Positions 6,342-14,099 of a DNA stretch of 22,059 nucleotides are shown one piece after another. Numbering within the stretch: position 1 is the stretch's first letter; each line of letters starts with the position of its first letter. The notes beneath the pieces were generated by a model, which searched no databases, was not told where the DNA came from, and was given only the letters and a program-made list of their open reading frames with translations. A program made the translations under genes and the position numbers. This stretch comes from JAUVYV01 sp964394625 (GTDB taxonomy: Bacteria > Planctomycetota > Phycisphaerae > Sedimentisphaerales > Anaerobacaceae), in contig CAYMYK010000022.1 in NCBI GenBank assembly GCA_964394625.1, positions 1 to 22,059 on the forward strand, in the 5' to 3' direction.

Positions 6342-8213
6342 TTGGCTAACTGGCTTTGCAACTTTCTGAGCATTGCGGTGTTTTTGCCGATGGTGGTCGG
6401 CTTTGCCCTGCTGTTTACCCCCAGCAGGTGGAAGGTTCTGCCTAAGGTTCTGGCGCTGTTAATCTCCGCCTTTGCCTTTGGGCTGTCTATCTGGATTTTC
6501 ACACTCACCGGCTACGGGGCCTACTGGCCTATTATGAAAATCGGTACGCTTGACCTCGAGCTGGTGCTGTTAGCAAGGCCGCTTGGGCAGCTCATTTTGA
6601 TGTTTGCCTGTGGGTTTGGTTTGCTGATAACACTTTACTCCTTAAAGTCAATGGCAGGGGCAAGGCGAACCGGGGAATTTTACGGCGCCGTACTGCTGAC
6701 TATAGGCGGCTCGGCGGGGATATTGCTCTGTGATAACCTGCTGGTGCTGCTCATTTTCTGGGAGATTGTTACCGCGTCGCTCTATGTGCTGATAACAACG
6801 GGGGGCAAAAACTCCAACTTCGCGGCGACCAAGAGCTTTGCAATGATAGGGGCATCAGACGCCGCTTTTTTGTTAGGCATTTTGATGGTCTGGGCGATTT
6901 CACACAGGTTGTCCATCTCTGCAATTAGTATTGAGCCATCTTCGGCGCTTTCTATAATCGCCTTTTTGCTTCTTATGACGGCGGCTGTCACCAAGGCAGG
7001 CGCTATGCCGCTGCATACCTGGCTGCCGACCAGCGGCGAGTACGCGCCCACTTCCGTGATGGCGCTGCTGCCGGCCGCTATCGATAAACTTCTGGGGATT
7101 TACCTGCTGGTTCTGATAGTCAAGGGCATATTTGTTCTCCAACCGGGTGTTTTGACCGTCATTTTGGCAATCATCGGCGCCGCGACAATCATCATTGCCG
7201 TTATGGTTGCGATGGTGCAGCACAATCTCAAGAAACTGCTGTCATACCACGCTATCAGCCAGGTTGGCTATATGGTGCTCGGTATCGCGACGTTGACACC
7301 CATCGGTATCGCCGGCGGTGTGTTTCATATGGTTAACCACGCGATATATAAATCGTGCCTGTTCCTGTGCGGCGGGGCGGTCGAACAGCAGACCGGTACG
7401 GCCGAGCTTGAGCGTCTCGGGGGACTCGGCAAAAAAATGCCCATAACCTTCGTCACGTGCCTTATAGCCGCCCTGAGTATTTCCGGCGTCCCGCCGTTCA
7501 ACGGCTTTGTTTCCAAGTGGATGGTATATCAGGGCGTTATCGAAATGGGCACCGCACACACCGGCGCGGCGAGCGGTTTCTGGCCTGTCTGGCTTGCTGC
7601 CGCTATGTTCGGAAGCGCACTTACTCTTGCCTCATTCGTAAAGCTCATTCACTCGACTTTTCTCTCTCGGTTGCCGGATGAGCTTAAGGATACCAAAGAG
7701 GTAAGCTGGCTGCAGTGGCTGCCGATGCTTGTCCTTGCCGGGCTGTGCGTATTCTTCGGAATCTTCTACTTTGTACCGGTTCAAAAACTGATTTACCCGG
7801 CCCTGGGAATAGCGTCTGGAACGTCATTGCTGGGGACCTGGCAGTCCGGCCTTGCCACCGTCCTGATTATAGTCGGAATCCTGCTCGGCTTGGGCATCCT
7901 GCTCGTCGGTGGTCTTATGGCGAAGAAAGTCAGAATCGTGCCGACCTGGTACTGCGGCGAAGTTCAAAACAACGAACAGATGATTATTCCGGGGACGCAT
8001 TTTTACAAGACGGTCTCGTCTATGGGCGGGCTCAGGCAGCTTTATAGGGGCCAGGAAAAGGGCTACTTCGACCTGTACGACCAGGCCGGGCGGGTCGGAC
8101 TCGCCCTGACGGCGTTTCTCAGATGGCTGCACTCGGGTGTGCTGTCGATATATCTGACCTGGGTAACTCTCGGATTGTTGATTATTCTCTTTATTCTTTG
8201 CGATATTTGGTGA
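6342..8213 (+). CDS. Antiporter-like membrane subunit, NuoL/HyfB/MrpA-N-like
   Basis: This 623-residue protein has some 14-16 hydrophobic helices and the Proton_antipo_M core. Family pumping residues appear as E141 (FWEIVTAS), K218 (VTKAGAMPLHTWLPT) and K249 (IDKLLGIYL), with YHAISQVGYMVLG further on. The C-terminal part (SSMGGLRQLYRG, then LHSGVLSIYLTWVTLGLL) resembles the long NuoL/HyfB-type subunit of group 4 hydrogenases. Start is a TTG after AAGGAAGG; no in-frame ATG fits better. With the following 186-residue MbhDE-type gene it adds up to about MrpA size (near 800 residues), so it may equal a split MrpA. It is one of two antiporter-like subunits in the set. Confidence 0.9.
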   Translation: MANWLCNFLSIAVFLPMVVGFALLFTPSRWKVLPKVLALLISAFAFGLSIWIFTLTGYGAYWPIMKIGTLDLELVLLARPLGQLILMFACGFGLLITLYSLKSMAGARRTGEFYGAVLLTIGGSAGILLCDNLLVLLIFWEIVTASLYVLITTGGKNSNFAATKSFAMIGASDAAFLLGILMVWAISHRLSISAISIEPSSALSIIAFLLLMTAAVTKAGAMPLHTWLPTSGEYAPTSVMALLPAAIDKLLGIYLLVLIVKGIFVLQPGVLTVILAIIGAATIIIAVMVAMVQHNLKKLLSYHAISQVGYMVLGIATLTPIGIAGGVFHMVNHAIYKSCLFLCGGAVEQQTGTAELERLGGLGKKMPITFVTCLIAALSISGVPPFNGFVSKWMVYQGVIEMGTAHTGAASGFWPVWLAAAMFGSALTLASFVKLIHSTFLSRLPDELKDTKEVSWLQWLPMLVLAGLCVFFGIFYFVPVQKLIYPALGIASGTSLLGTWQSGLATVLIIVGILLGLGILLVGGLMAKKVRIVPTWYCGEVQNNEQMIIPGTHFYKTVSSMGGLRQLYRGQEKGYFDLYDQAGRVGLALTAFLRWLHSGVLSIYLTWVTLGLLIILFILCDIW

Positions 8214-8220
8214 GGTGGTT

Positions 8221-8778
8221 ATGGAACTCTTCATATTCTATGCCCTGCTGGCGTTTGTGCTCATCGCCGCATTTATTGCCGTGGAAACGCAAAACCTGCT
8301 CAGTTCCGTCATCTGTGTCGGCGCCATCGGTTTCGGCGGCTCTTTAATATTTTTATTTCTAAAGGCCCCCGATATCGCTATAACACAGATCGTCGTCGAA
8401 GTTCTGGGCCTGGTTATCCTCATCAGGGCCACCATATCCAGAGACCTCACTTTCATAAGCGGCGACAGGGAATTCTTCGGAATGGTTGTCTCGGTCGTTA
8501 TCCTCTTTGCAATCTTTATGGCCGGCATCGGCATATTCAAGACACTGCCTGATTTCGGCACCGCGATTTATACCAAAGCGCCCGATGCGGCCTCGCAAAC
8601 ATACGTGAGCCGGGGACTCGAACAGACCGGGGCGTCGAACTTAGTCGCTTCGGTTATCCTCGACTTTCGCGCTTATGACACGCTCGGCGAGGCGACCGTC
8701 CTTTTCACATCGATTATCGGCGCGACCGTCATCCTGAGAAAGAAGGCGAAAAAGCTTCTGGAGGAACCCGACGTATGA
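8221..8778 (+). CDS. MbhD-MbhE fusion (DUF4040 plus hydrogenase subunit E; MrpA C-terminal equivalent)
   Basis: This 185-residue membrane protein joins two domains. The first has the DUF4040/MbhD pattern (FLKAPDIAITQIVVEVLGLV, about residues 45-65). The second has the MbhE pattern (LDFRAYDTLGEATVLFTSII, about 148-167). In Mrp antiporters these form the C-terminal end of MrpA; in Pyrococcus Mbh they are separate MbhD and MbhE. The ATG at 8221 follows GAGGTGGTT; a GTG at 8215 is possible but lies inside the ribosome site. It is 7 nt from the previous gene, and its stop overlaps mrpB by 4 nt. Confidence 0.88.
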   Translation: MELFIFYALLAFVLIAAFIAVETQNLLSSVICVGAIGFGGSLIFLFLKAPDIAITQIVVEVLGLVILIRATISRDLTFISGDREFFGMVVSVVILFAIFMAGIGIFKTLPDFGTAIYTKAPDAASQTYVSRGLEQTGASNLVASVILDFRAYDTLGEATVLFTSIIGATVILRKKAKKLLEEPDV

Positions 8779-9245
8779 AAGGTATGACAGTGATAGTCAA
8801 AACGATAAGCAGCTGGGTCAAGATGCTTATCTTTCTGTTCGGCATTTACATCACCATTACGGGCCATCTGACGCCCGGCGGCGGCTTCGCAGGCGGCGTG
8901 ATTATTGCCGGCTCTTATGTTTTGCTTATGCTCGCTTTCGGAAGGGAATTCGCCGAAGAGAACCTGTCTCTGGGATGGGCCTCGAGATTTGATTGCATCG
9001 GCGCGCTGCTGTTTGCCTTCGTCGCCATTTTCGGGCTGATAATCGGCGGCTCTTTCTTCGTTAATTTCCTGTATCAAAAGTACTTGCCGGGGGAAGCCTT
9101 GAGCCTTATAAGTGCCGGTACTATACCGCTGTCTAATCTTGCTATTGGTCTGAAGGTTGGGGCATCATTATTTTTGATTATTCTTTCACTTTCGATATGC
9201 TGTAAAGATTTTAGGCCTGATATATCAACTGGTGAAAAGGAGTAA
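8775..9245 (+). CDS. mrpB: Na+/H+ antiporter subunit MrpB (MnhB/MbhF family)
   Basis: This 156-residue membrane protein has about four helices. It carries the MrpB signature GHLTPGGGFAGGV at residues 30-42. MrpB is a small subunit of the Mrp cation/proton antiporter and of Mbh hydrogenases (MbhF), where it is part of the sodium-translocating module. The start ATG overlaps the previous stop (ATGA). The C-terminal tail DISTGEKE is hydrophilic. Confidence 0.92.
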   Translation: MKGMTVIVKTISSWVKMLIFLFGIYITITGHLTPGGGFAGGVIIAGSYVLLMLAFGREFAEENLSLGWASRFDCIGALLFAFVAIFGLIIGGSFFVNFLYQKYLPGEALSLISAGTIPLSNLAIGLKVGASLFLIILSLSICCKDFRPDISTGEKE

Positions 9246-9250
9246 AATAT

Positions 9251-9592
9251 ATGGCTTATGCATGGTGCTTCTTATTGTTTATGACGGGGCTGTATTGTGC
9301 GGTCGTCAAAAAGAATATGGTCAAGATTGTCCTCGGCATCGTCATAATGGAATATGCCGTCAATATCTTTTTGATTATGCTGGGCTACCAAATCGGCGGG
9401 GTCGCTCCGATTGTCGGCAGGGCTGAGCTGGGACCAATCGACAAGGTCAGCTCCGCATTCGTAAGCAACTGCGTTGACCCGCTGCCGCAGGCCCTGGTGC
9501 TTACCTCTATCGTTATCAGTCTGGGCTCGCTGGCCCTGATGATTGCCATTTGNNNNNNNNNNATTACCGAGATTAGGAGGTTGCGAGGATGA
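9251..9592 (+). CDS. mrpC: Na+/H+ antiporter subunit MrpC (NuoK-like), interrupted by an assembly gap
   Basis: This is a NuoK-like subunit of roughly 113 residues with three helices. The hallmark DPLPQALVLTSIVIS precedes the gap at 9553-9562. Reading with 10 N stays in frame and ends ITEIRRLRG, stopping in an ATGA overlap with mrpD. The last helix seems to be cut short before the gap, so some residues are probably missing and the gene may be slightly longer. An AGGAG site 8-9 nt upstream supports the ATG at 9251. It serves the membrane ion-translocating module together with MrpB and MrpD. Confidence 0.9.
   Translation: MAYAWCFLLFMTGLYCAVVKKNMVKIVLGIVIMEYAVNIFLIMLGYQIGGVAPIVGRAELGPIDKVSSAFVSNCVDPLPQALVLTSIVISLGSLALMIAIXXXXITEIRRLRG
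9553..9562. other. Assembly gap (10 N) inside mrpC
   Basis: Ten N, the same length as the second gap, indicate a scaffold gap of arbitrary size and not ten unknown bases. The reading frame of mrpC is kept if the true length is 1 modulo 3. Confidence 0.98.
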
Positions 9593-11115
9593 ATATACCG
9601 CTGCCCCTCTTTGTTGCCATACCACTGGTGGCCGCCTTTTTCCTGCCGATTCTCAGCCGGTTAGGCAGAAAGGCAAAATGCTTTGCGACGCTGTTAGCTA
9701 ATCTGGCAACACTGTCGCTGCTCGTAATGGCTGTTCTGGCCCTCGGACGAAGCGAGGATATCCAGGTATATGAAATCGGCAAATGGCCCATTCCCATCGG
9801 CATCAATCTGGTGCTTGACGGGCTGAGTTCACTGCTGCTTTTAGCTATCGGCGTCGTCAGCAGCGCTGCAATGCTTTTCAGCACTCGCTATATGGAGCAA
9901 TATACCGCCAGGGCCAAGTACCTCAGCTTGTTTATGCTTATGATAACGGGTATGAACGGCGTCGTACTCTCGGGCGATTTGTTCAATCTCTACGTTTTCC
10001 TCGAGGTCGCTTCGATTGCTTCATACGCCCTTGTCGGCTTCGGCTGTGACAACGAAGAGCTCGAGGCGGCATTCAAATATATGGTGCTCGGCACCATCGC
10101 ATCGGCGTTTGTGCTCTTTGGCATCGGCCTTGTCTATGGCAACACCGGCACATTGAATATGGCATACGCATCAAAGCTAATCCAGAGCGCCGGGGTGAAC
10201 CCCGGCCTTGGCTTTGCACTGGCGCTGTTCGTGGCCGGCTTCGGGTTAAAGGCCGCCATCGTGCCGTTCCACGCCTGGCTGCCGGATGCACATCCCTCGG
10301 CGCCGGCACCGATTTCCGCGATGCTCTCCGGCGTGCTCATCAAGGCGCTCGGTGTCTATGCCCTTTCAAGAATAATCTTTAACATCTTCGGCGTCTCTGT
10401 CACAATCGGATGGCTGCTGGTAGTGCTGGGCCTTATCAGTATGGTTGCCGGGGCATTCCTTGCCATTGGGCAATGGGACTTCAAGCGGCTGCTCGCCTAT
10501 TCGAGTATCAGCCAGGTCGGCTACATAGTTCTTGGCATCGGCCTTGGCGCCGCCCTGCTCGCTCAGGGTCATCCCGCCTGGGCGTCGCTGGCGCTTCTCG
10601 GCGGCCTGCTGCACCTTATTAACCACGCCGTCTATAAGTCGCTGCTTTTCCTTACCAGCGGCTCGGTCGAGATGTCAACGGGAACGAGGCAGTTAAAACA
10701 GATGGGCGGACTGGCCGGGAAACTGCCTTTTACGCGCGCTGCCTGTACGGTAGCATCGGCCTCGATTGCGGGCGTTCCGCCGTTCAGCGGCTTCTGGAGT
10801 AAGCTCATACTTGTTATCGCAGCCATTCAGGCACATCTTTACTGGGTCGCTGCAATAATCGTTTTCGTAAGTCTCTGTACTTTGATAATGTATCTGAAAG
10901 TTCAAAGATACGTCTTCCTCGGCGAGCTGCCGGAAAAGCTTCGGCAGGTAAAAGAGCACACCGGTTCGATGCTTGTCGCAATGGTCTTTTTGACTGTACT
11001 TTGTACTTTTATGGGCCTGCTGGTAATTGTTCCTTATCTCAGGGCGGCCGTACTGACGCCGGCCGTGAAGGTGCTGACAGACGGCCTGCTGTACGCGGTA
11101 AATGTGATAGGTTAG
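9589..11115 (+). CDS. mrpD: Na+/H+ antiporter subunit MrpD (MbhH-like)
   Basis: This 508-residue membrane protein has about 14 helices and the Proton_antipo_M core. Key residues are E139 (LYVFLEVASIASYALVGFG), K221 (GFGLKAAIVPFHAWLPDAH) and K252 (GVLIKALGVYAL), plus AYSSISQVGYIVLG and GFWSKL later on. These match the ion-pathway residues of MrpD, MbhH and NuoM/N. The APAPISAMLSG stretch is typical of MrpD. It overlaps mrpC by 4 nt and is followed 16 nt later by mrpE. It is the second antiporter-like subunit of the operon. Confidence 0.94.
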   Translation: MNIPLPLFVAIPLVAAFFLPILSRLGRKAKCFATLLANLATLSLLVMAVLALGRSEDIQVYEIGKWPIPIGINLVLDGLSSLLLLAIGVVSSAAMLFSTRYMEQYTARAKYLSLFMLMITGMNGVVLSGDLFNLYVFLEVASIASYALVGFGCDNEELEAAFKYMVLGTIASAFVLFGIGLVYGNTGTLNMAYASKLIQSAGVNPGLGFALALFVAGFGLKAAIVPFHAWLPDAHPSAPAPISAMLSGVLIKALGVYALSRIIFNIFGVSVTIGWLLVVLGLISMVAGAFLAIGQWDFKRLLAYSSISQVGYIVLGIGLGAALLAQGHPAWASLALLGGLLHLINHAVYKSLLFLTSGSVEMSTGTRQLKQMGGLAGKLPFTRAACTVASASIAGVPPFSGFWSKLILVIAAIQAHLYWVAAIIVFVSLCTLIMYLKVQRYVFLGELPEKLRQVKEHTGSMLVAMVFLTVLCTFMGLLVIVPYLRAAVLTPAVKVLTDGLLYAVNVIG

Positions 11116-11131
11116 TTAAAGGTTTGATGAT

Positions 11132-11647
11132 ATGAAACCAGTTGTAAGATGTGCAATTTACTTTGTTGTCGGGCTGATTATCTGGATATTCTATACCTGG
11201 CCTTTTGTGGACGGCAGGATTGATATTCAGATGCTCACCGCCGGCGTGATAGCGGCCCTGATGGTGGCACTGCTGTTCCACGATATCCTGCCCAAAGAGC
11301 ATCGCGTCTTTATCTCACCCGTCAGGATATTCTGGCTGCTCGTTTATATCCCGGTTTTCTTTTATTACGTAATTATGGCCAACTTCGACGTTGTCTATCG
11401 GGCGCTGCACCCGAAGATGCCGATAAAGCCGGGCATTGTAAAAATCAAAACGAATCTCAAAAGTGAATCCGCTATAACGGCGCTGGCCAACTCCATTACG
11501 CTAACGCCGGGTACGCTGACGGTCGATTTGACCGACGACGGTTTTCTCTACGTTCACTGGATTAACGTAAAATCGGACGACATCGAACAGGCCACTAAGT
11601 ATATCGCTCAAAGGTTTGAGTGGTTTATCGCGAGGATTTTTGAATAA
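11132..11647 (+). CDS. mrpE: Na+/H+ antiporter subunit MrpE (MbhA-like)
   Basis: This 171-residue protein has two or three N-terminal helices followed by a soluble domain. The family pattern is visible: FYYVIMANFDVVYRALHPK, then IKTNLKSESAITALANSITL, then TPGTLTVDL and LYVHWINV. MrpE supports assembly and function of the antiporter complex. It lies 16 nt after mrpD and 12 nt before mrpF in the normal Mrp E-F-G order. Confidence 0.94.
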   Translation: MKPVVRCAIYFVVGLIIWIFYTWPFVDGRIDIQMLTAGVIAALMVALLFHDILPKEHRVFISPVRIFWLLVYIPVFFYYVIMANFDVVYRALHPKMPIKPGIVKIKTNLKSESAITALANSITLTPGTLTVDLTDDGFLYVHWINVKSDDIEQATKYIAQRFEWFIARIFE

Positions 11648-11659
11648 GAAGAGGTTCAT

Positions 11660-11917
11660 ATGATAAATGTATTTTACATCGGCTTGCTTATCTGTTGCTT
11701 TTTGTGCCTGTATCGCATAGGCCGCGGGCCCACTGCGCCGGACAGGACGGTGGCGATTGATATCCTCGGGATTCTCATCGTGGGATTCTGTGCGATGCTG
11801 TCTCTGGCCACCGGCAAGGATTTTTACCTTAACGTCGCGCTCGCCTGGGCGCTTTTGAGCTTCATCGGAACTATAGCACTTGCAAAATTTCTGGAGGGCA
11901 GAAATTTCGATGACTGA
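11660..11917 (+). CDS. mrpF: Na+/H+ antiporter subunit MrpF (MbhB-like)
   Basis: This 85-residue protein has three transmembrane helices. It carries the MrpF pattern RIGRGPTAPDRTVAIDILG at about residues 19-37. A GAGG ribosome site lies 5 nt before the ATG. Its stop overlaps the start of mrpG by 8 nt. Confidence 0.93.
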   Translation: MINVFYIGLLICCFLCLYRIGRGPTAPDRTVAIDILGILIVGFCAMLSLATGKDFYLNVALAWALLSFIGTIALAKFLEGRNFDD

Positions 11918-12254
11918 TGTAATAGGGTACATACTGATAAGCATCGGGGTCTTATTTGACATATTCGGCTGCATAGGCCTGGTTCGTTTCCCTGATGTTT
12001 ATAATCGTCTGCAGGCCTCGACAAAATGTGTTACACTCGGGACCATTATGCTGCTGGTGGGCGTTGCTTTAGTCAGCGGCCTCGGCCCCACCGCCTCGAG
12101 GGCTGTTATCTGCGCCGTCTTCATCCTGATAACCTCGCCCACCGCCGCCCACGCCATCGCCAAGGGCTCTTACGCATCCGGGGTCAAGCTGTGGGAGAAC
12201 AGCGTTGTCGATAAATACGCAGAAAAGGCGGGAAAAACAGGAAGTAGCAAGTAA
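11910..12254 (+). CDS. mrpG: Na+/H+ antiporter subunit MrpG (MbhC-like)
   Basis: This 114-residue protein has three helices and the MrpG pattern GCIGLVRFPDVYNRLQASTK at about residues 20-39, then TSPTAAHAIAKGSY. I chose the ATG at 11910 (MTDVIGYIL), which overlaps mrpF by 8 nt; an earlier in-frame ATG at 11880 would add ten unlikely residues. The 3' end has an unusual feature: the last codons (GSSK, stop) are made of 7-bp repeat units seen again near 19126-19153. Confidence 0.93.
   Translation: MTDVIGYILISIGVLFDIFGCIGLVRFPDVYNRLQASTKCVTLGTIMLLVGVALVSGLGPTASRAVICAVFILITSPTAAHAIAKGSYASGVKLWENSVVDKYAEKAGKTGSSK
12239..12252 (+). repeat. Heptamer repeat (AGCAAGT-like) at the mrpG 3' end
   Basis: AGGAAGT and AGCAAGT lie in tandem at 12239-12252, with weaker 7-bp units continuing to about 12280. 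The 11-mer AGTAGCAAGTA (12243-12253) occurs again, inverted, at 19139-19149. The repeat forms the last sense codons of mrpG and leads into the ribosome site of the next gene. Confidence 0.45.
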
Positions 12255-12291
12255 TAGATATGAGCAACGAGTCACGATTGAGGAGTATTTT

Positions 12292-12915
12292 ATGCGGTTG
12301 CCAAAACTCAGAGAGCTAAAAGAAGCGGTTACCGCCGTTTTTTCGCCGCGATTCACCTCGCGTTTCCCCGCTGAGCCGGTCGAGGTGCCGGAGAAATTCA
12401 GGGGAAAACCCGAGTTCGATACCGATACCTGTATCGGCTGTGGCGCCTGCGTCAACGCCTGCCCATCCAGTGTGTGCCTGCAGATGGAAGACGACCTTGA
12501 CGCCGACCCGCCGGTCCGCAGGATAACTCTCAATTATTATACCTGCATCTTCTGCGGAAACTGCGAGCAGAACTGCACTACCGCCGATACCGGCGCAAGC
12601 ATAAAGCTGACCAAAACCTGGGACCTGGCTACCCTCGATAAGTCCAGTGAGGTCGAGACCCACGAGTTCGAGCTGCAGTTATGCGAAAAATGCGGTGCAG
12701 TGGTTGGAACAAAGAAGCATCTTCGCTGGCTGTACGAAAAGCTCGGCCCGCTCGCCTACACCAACCCCGCGCTGCTGATTGCAAAAAGCGACGAGCTTGC
12801 CAGTGGACGCAAAGAGGTCGCGCAGCTCCCAAAAGCCCAAGCACCCGCCCGGACGCGCGACTTTATGCGCATTCTCTGTCCGAAGTGCAAGTGCGAACTG
12901 AACATTAAGCTCTGA
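12292..12915 (+). CDS. Hydrogenase 4Fe-4S subunit, EchF/HycF/NuoI-like, with C-terminal Cys pairs
   Basis: This 207-residue protein has a two-cluster ferredoxin domain: C47-x2-C50-x2-C53-x3-C57-P and C85-x2-C88-x2-C91-x3-C95-T. It is the usual electron entry subunit of Ech/Mbh-type hydrogenases, taking electrons from ferredoxin and passing them to the small subunit. An extra C-terminal region has two more Cys pairs, C131-x2-C134 (LCEKCGAV) and C196-x2-C199 (LCPKCKCEL), which look like a zinc-ribbon or rubredoxin-like metal site. AGGAG at 12281-12285 fixes the ATG at 12292; an earlier in-frame ATG would start inside mrpG. It is separated from the other core genes by the Mrp block. Confidence 0.88.
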   Translation: MRLPKLRELKEAVTAVFSPRFTSRFPAEPVEVPEKFRGKPEFDTDTCIGCGACVNACPSSVCLQMEDDLDADPPVRRITLNYYTCIFCGNCEQNCTTADTGASIKLTKTWDLATLDKSSEVETHEFELQLCEKCGAVVGTKKHLRWLYEKLGPLAYTNPALLIAKSDELASGRKEVAQLPKAQAPARTRDFMRILCPKCKCELNIKL

Positions 12916-12954
12916 AAACCCGGCCGCGCCTGTCTCGTCGCCCGCTGTACGCAA

Positions 12955-13440
12955 ATGAAAACCTACCGACAAATTATCGACCGGCTCAACCGGCTCGGGG
13001 GCACAAAGACCCTCATCATCGGAATTGGCAACGCCCTTAAAGGCGATGATGCAGCCGGGCCGATAGTCTGTGAACGGCTGAGGGGCAAAATCTCCGCCGA
13101 AATCATCGATGCCGGCACGGTCCCTGAAAACTACATCCAGCCCGTCATAGAAAAGACGCCAGACAACCTGCTCGTCATCGACGCCATAGACTTCGGCGCC
13201 CCACCGGGCGAGCTCAGGATATTCCAGCCGGAGCAGCTCAACTCTCTCATTATCTCAACGCACACGCTGTCGCCGAGAATCTTTGTCGATATGATTAAGC
13301 AGTCCGTCGATGTCAAAGTGCTTTTTCTCGGCGTCCAGCCCGCAAAAATCGTCCTTGGCCAGCCGCTCTCAGCAGAAGTCAATGATGCAATAGAGCTGCT
13401 TATAAAAGCCCTTGTCGAGGTATTTGCCCCGGCAAAATAG
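12955..13440 (+). CDS. hycI: Hydrogenase maturation endopeptidase, HycI-like
   Basis: This 161-residue protein belongs to the HybD/HycI protease family, which trims the C-terminal tail of the nickel-loaded large subunit. Family motifs are GIGNALKGDDAAG (residues 23-35, acidic metal ligand near D32), VIDAIDFG (74-81) and STHTLSPRIF with H103. Its target is presumably the subunit at 5132, which has a 33-residue tail after CTER. The gene ends the hydrogenase set, 39 nt after the ferredoxin subunit. No HypA-F genes are in the window, so nickel and iron insertion factors must be elsewhere. Confidence 0.93.
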   Translation: MKTYRQIIDRLNRLGGTKTLIIGIGNALKGDDAAGPIVCERLRGKISAEIIDAGTVPENYIQPVIEKTPDNLLVIDAIDFGAPPGELRIFQPEQLNSLIISTHTLSPRIFVDMIKQSVDVKVLFLGVQPAKIVLGQPLSAEVNDAIELLIKALVEVFAPAK

Positions 13441-13544
13441 CATCCTTCGGCAACTGTTCGTTACGGCAGCGGGGAAAACCCGCCGGTTATCTCGCAATAA
13501 ATTCGGCATCTGCGCCGTCTAATTGTTCATCTGAGACTTGAGAT

Positions 13545-14096
13545 ATGAAAGACTATCTGATAGAAAAGGGCTTTACGCTCATAGAGCTTCTCGTTGTTAT
13601 AAGCGTAATTACCCTGCTGGTCGGCATACTGACGCCTGCACTGTGCAAGGCCAGGCGCTCCGCCCTGCGCACATACTGTCAGACGAACCTGCGCTCCATC
13701 GGCATCGCCTTGAGGTCATATCTCGACGACAACAACAACACAATGCCGTCCGCCTGCAAGTTCCCCTCCCTGCACCGCGATCCCAATGCGCCTGATTATA
13801 AGCCGTCCATCGAGGCATTTCTTCTGCCGCTGTTGAAGCAGCCGGACACCTTCGTATGCCCTGCTGATACGGTAAAGAAGTACTATCGCCCGGAGAAGGA
13901 AGGATTGAGCTACGAATACAACGCCCGGCTGGGCGGAAAGCCCGTCAGCCACAGCTTCCTCGCTCGAAGGGGCATACCCGAAAGGAACATTCACGTTATG
14001 AGCGATTTCGACCCGTTCCACGGCAAAGCGGGAAAGCCCGGTTCAAAAAATTACCTCTACGCCGATACGCATATCGGCGACTACAAAAAACAATAG
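13545..14096 (+). CDS. Type IV pilin-like pseudopilin (prepilin N-terminal methylation domain)
   Basis: This 183-residue protein has a class III signal: MKDYLIEKG, then FTLIELLVVISVITLLVGIL, with cleavage expected before F10 and a glutamate at mature position 5. The rest is a short globular domain with several cysteines, an RTYCQTNLRSIGIALRSY helix end and a tail (HVMSDFDPFHG...YADTHIGDY) resembling the H-X9-DG type common in Planctomycetota. The 104-nt gap from hycI shows no strong promoter or terminator. It is followed after 3 nt by a basic membrane protein, so the two are probably co-transcribed. Its role (secretion or surface structure) is not determined. Confidence 0.85.
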   Translation: MKDYLIEKGFTLIELLVVISVITLLVGILTPALCKARRSALRTYCQTNLRSIGIALRSYLDDNNNTMPSACKFPSLHRDPNAPDYKPSIEAFLLPLLKQPDTFVCPADTVKKYYRPEKEGLSYEYNARLGGKPVSHSFLARRGIPERNIHVMSDFDPFHGKAGKPGSKNYLYADTHIGDYKKQ

Positions 14097-14099
14097 AAA

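Noticed and set aside
3265..8213. Respiratory complex I (NADH-quinone oxidoreductase)
   Set aside because: NuoH/B/C/D/L-like folds are shared, but both nickel-ligand CxxC pairs are intact, a maturation protease is present and NuoE/F/G, A, J and N genes are absent.
12205..12291. Longer N-terminus for the EchF-like subunit
   Set aside because: It would overlap mrpG by 50 nt, whereas AGGAG lies 6 nt before the ATG at 12292, which gives a typical N-terminus.
13469..13483. Hairpin GCGGG-GAAAA-CCCGC as an operon terminator after hycI
   Set aside because: The stem is only 5 bp and no T-rich run follows on the + strand.
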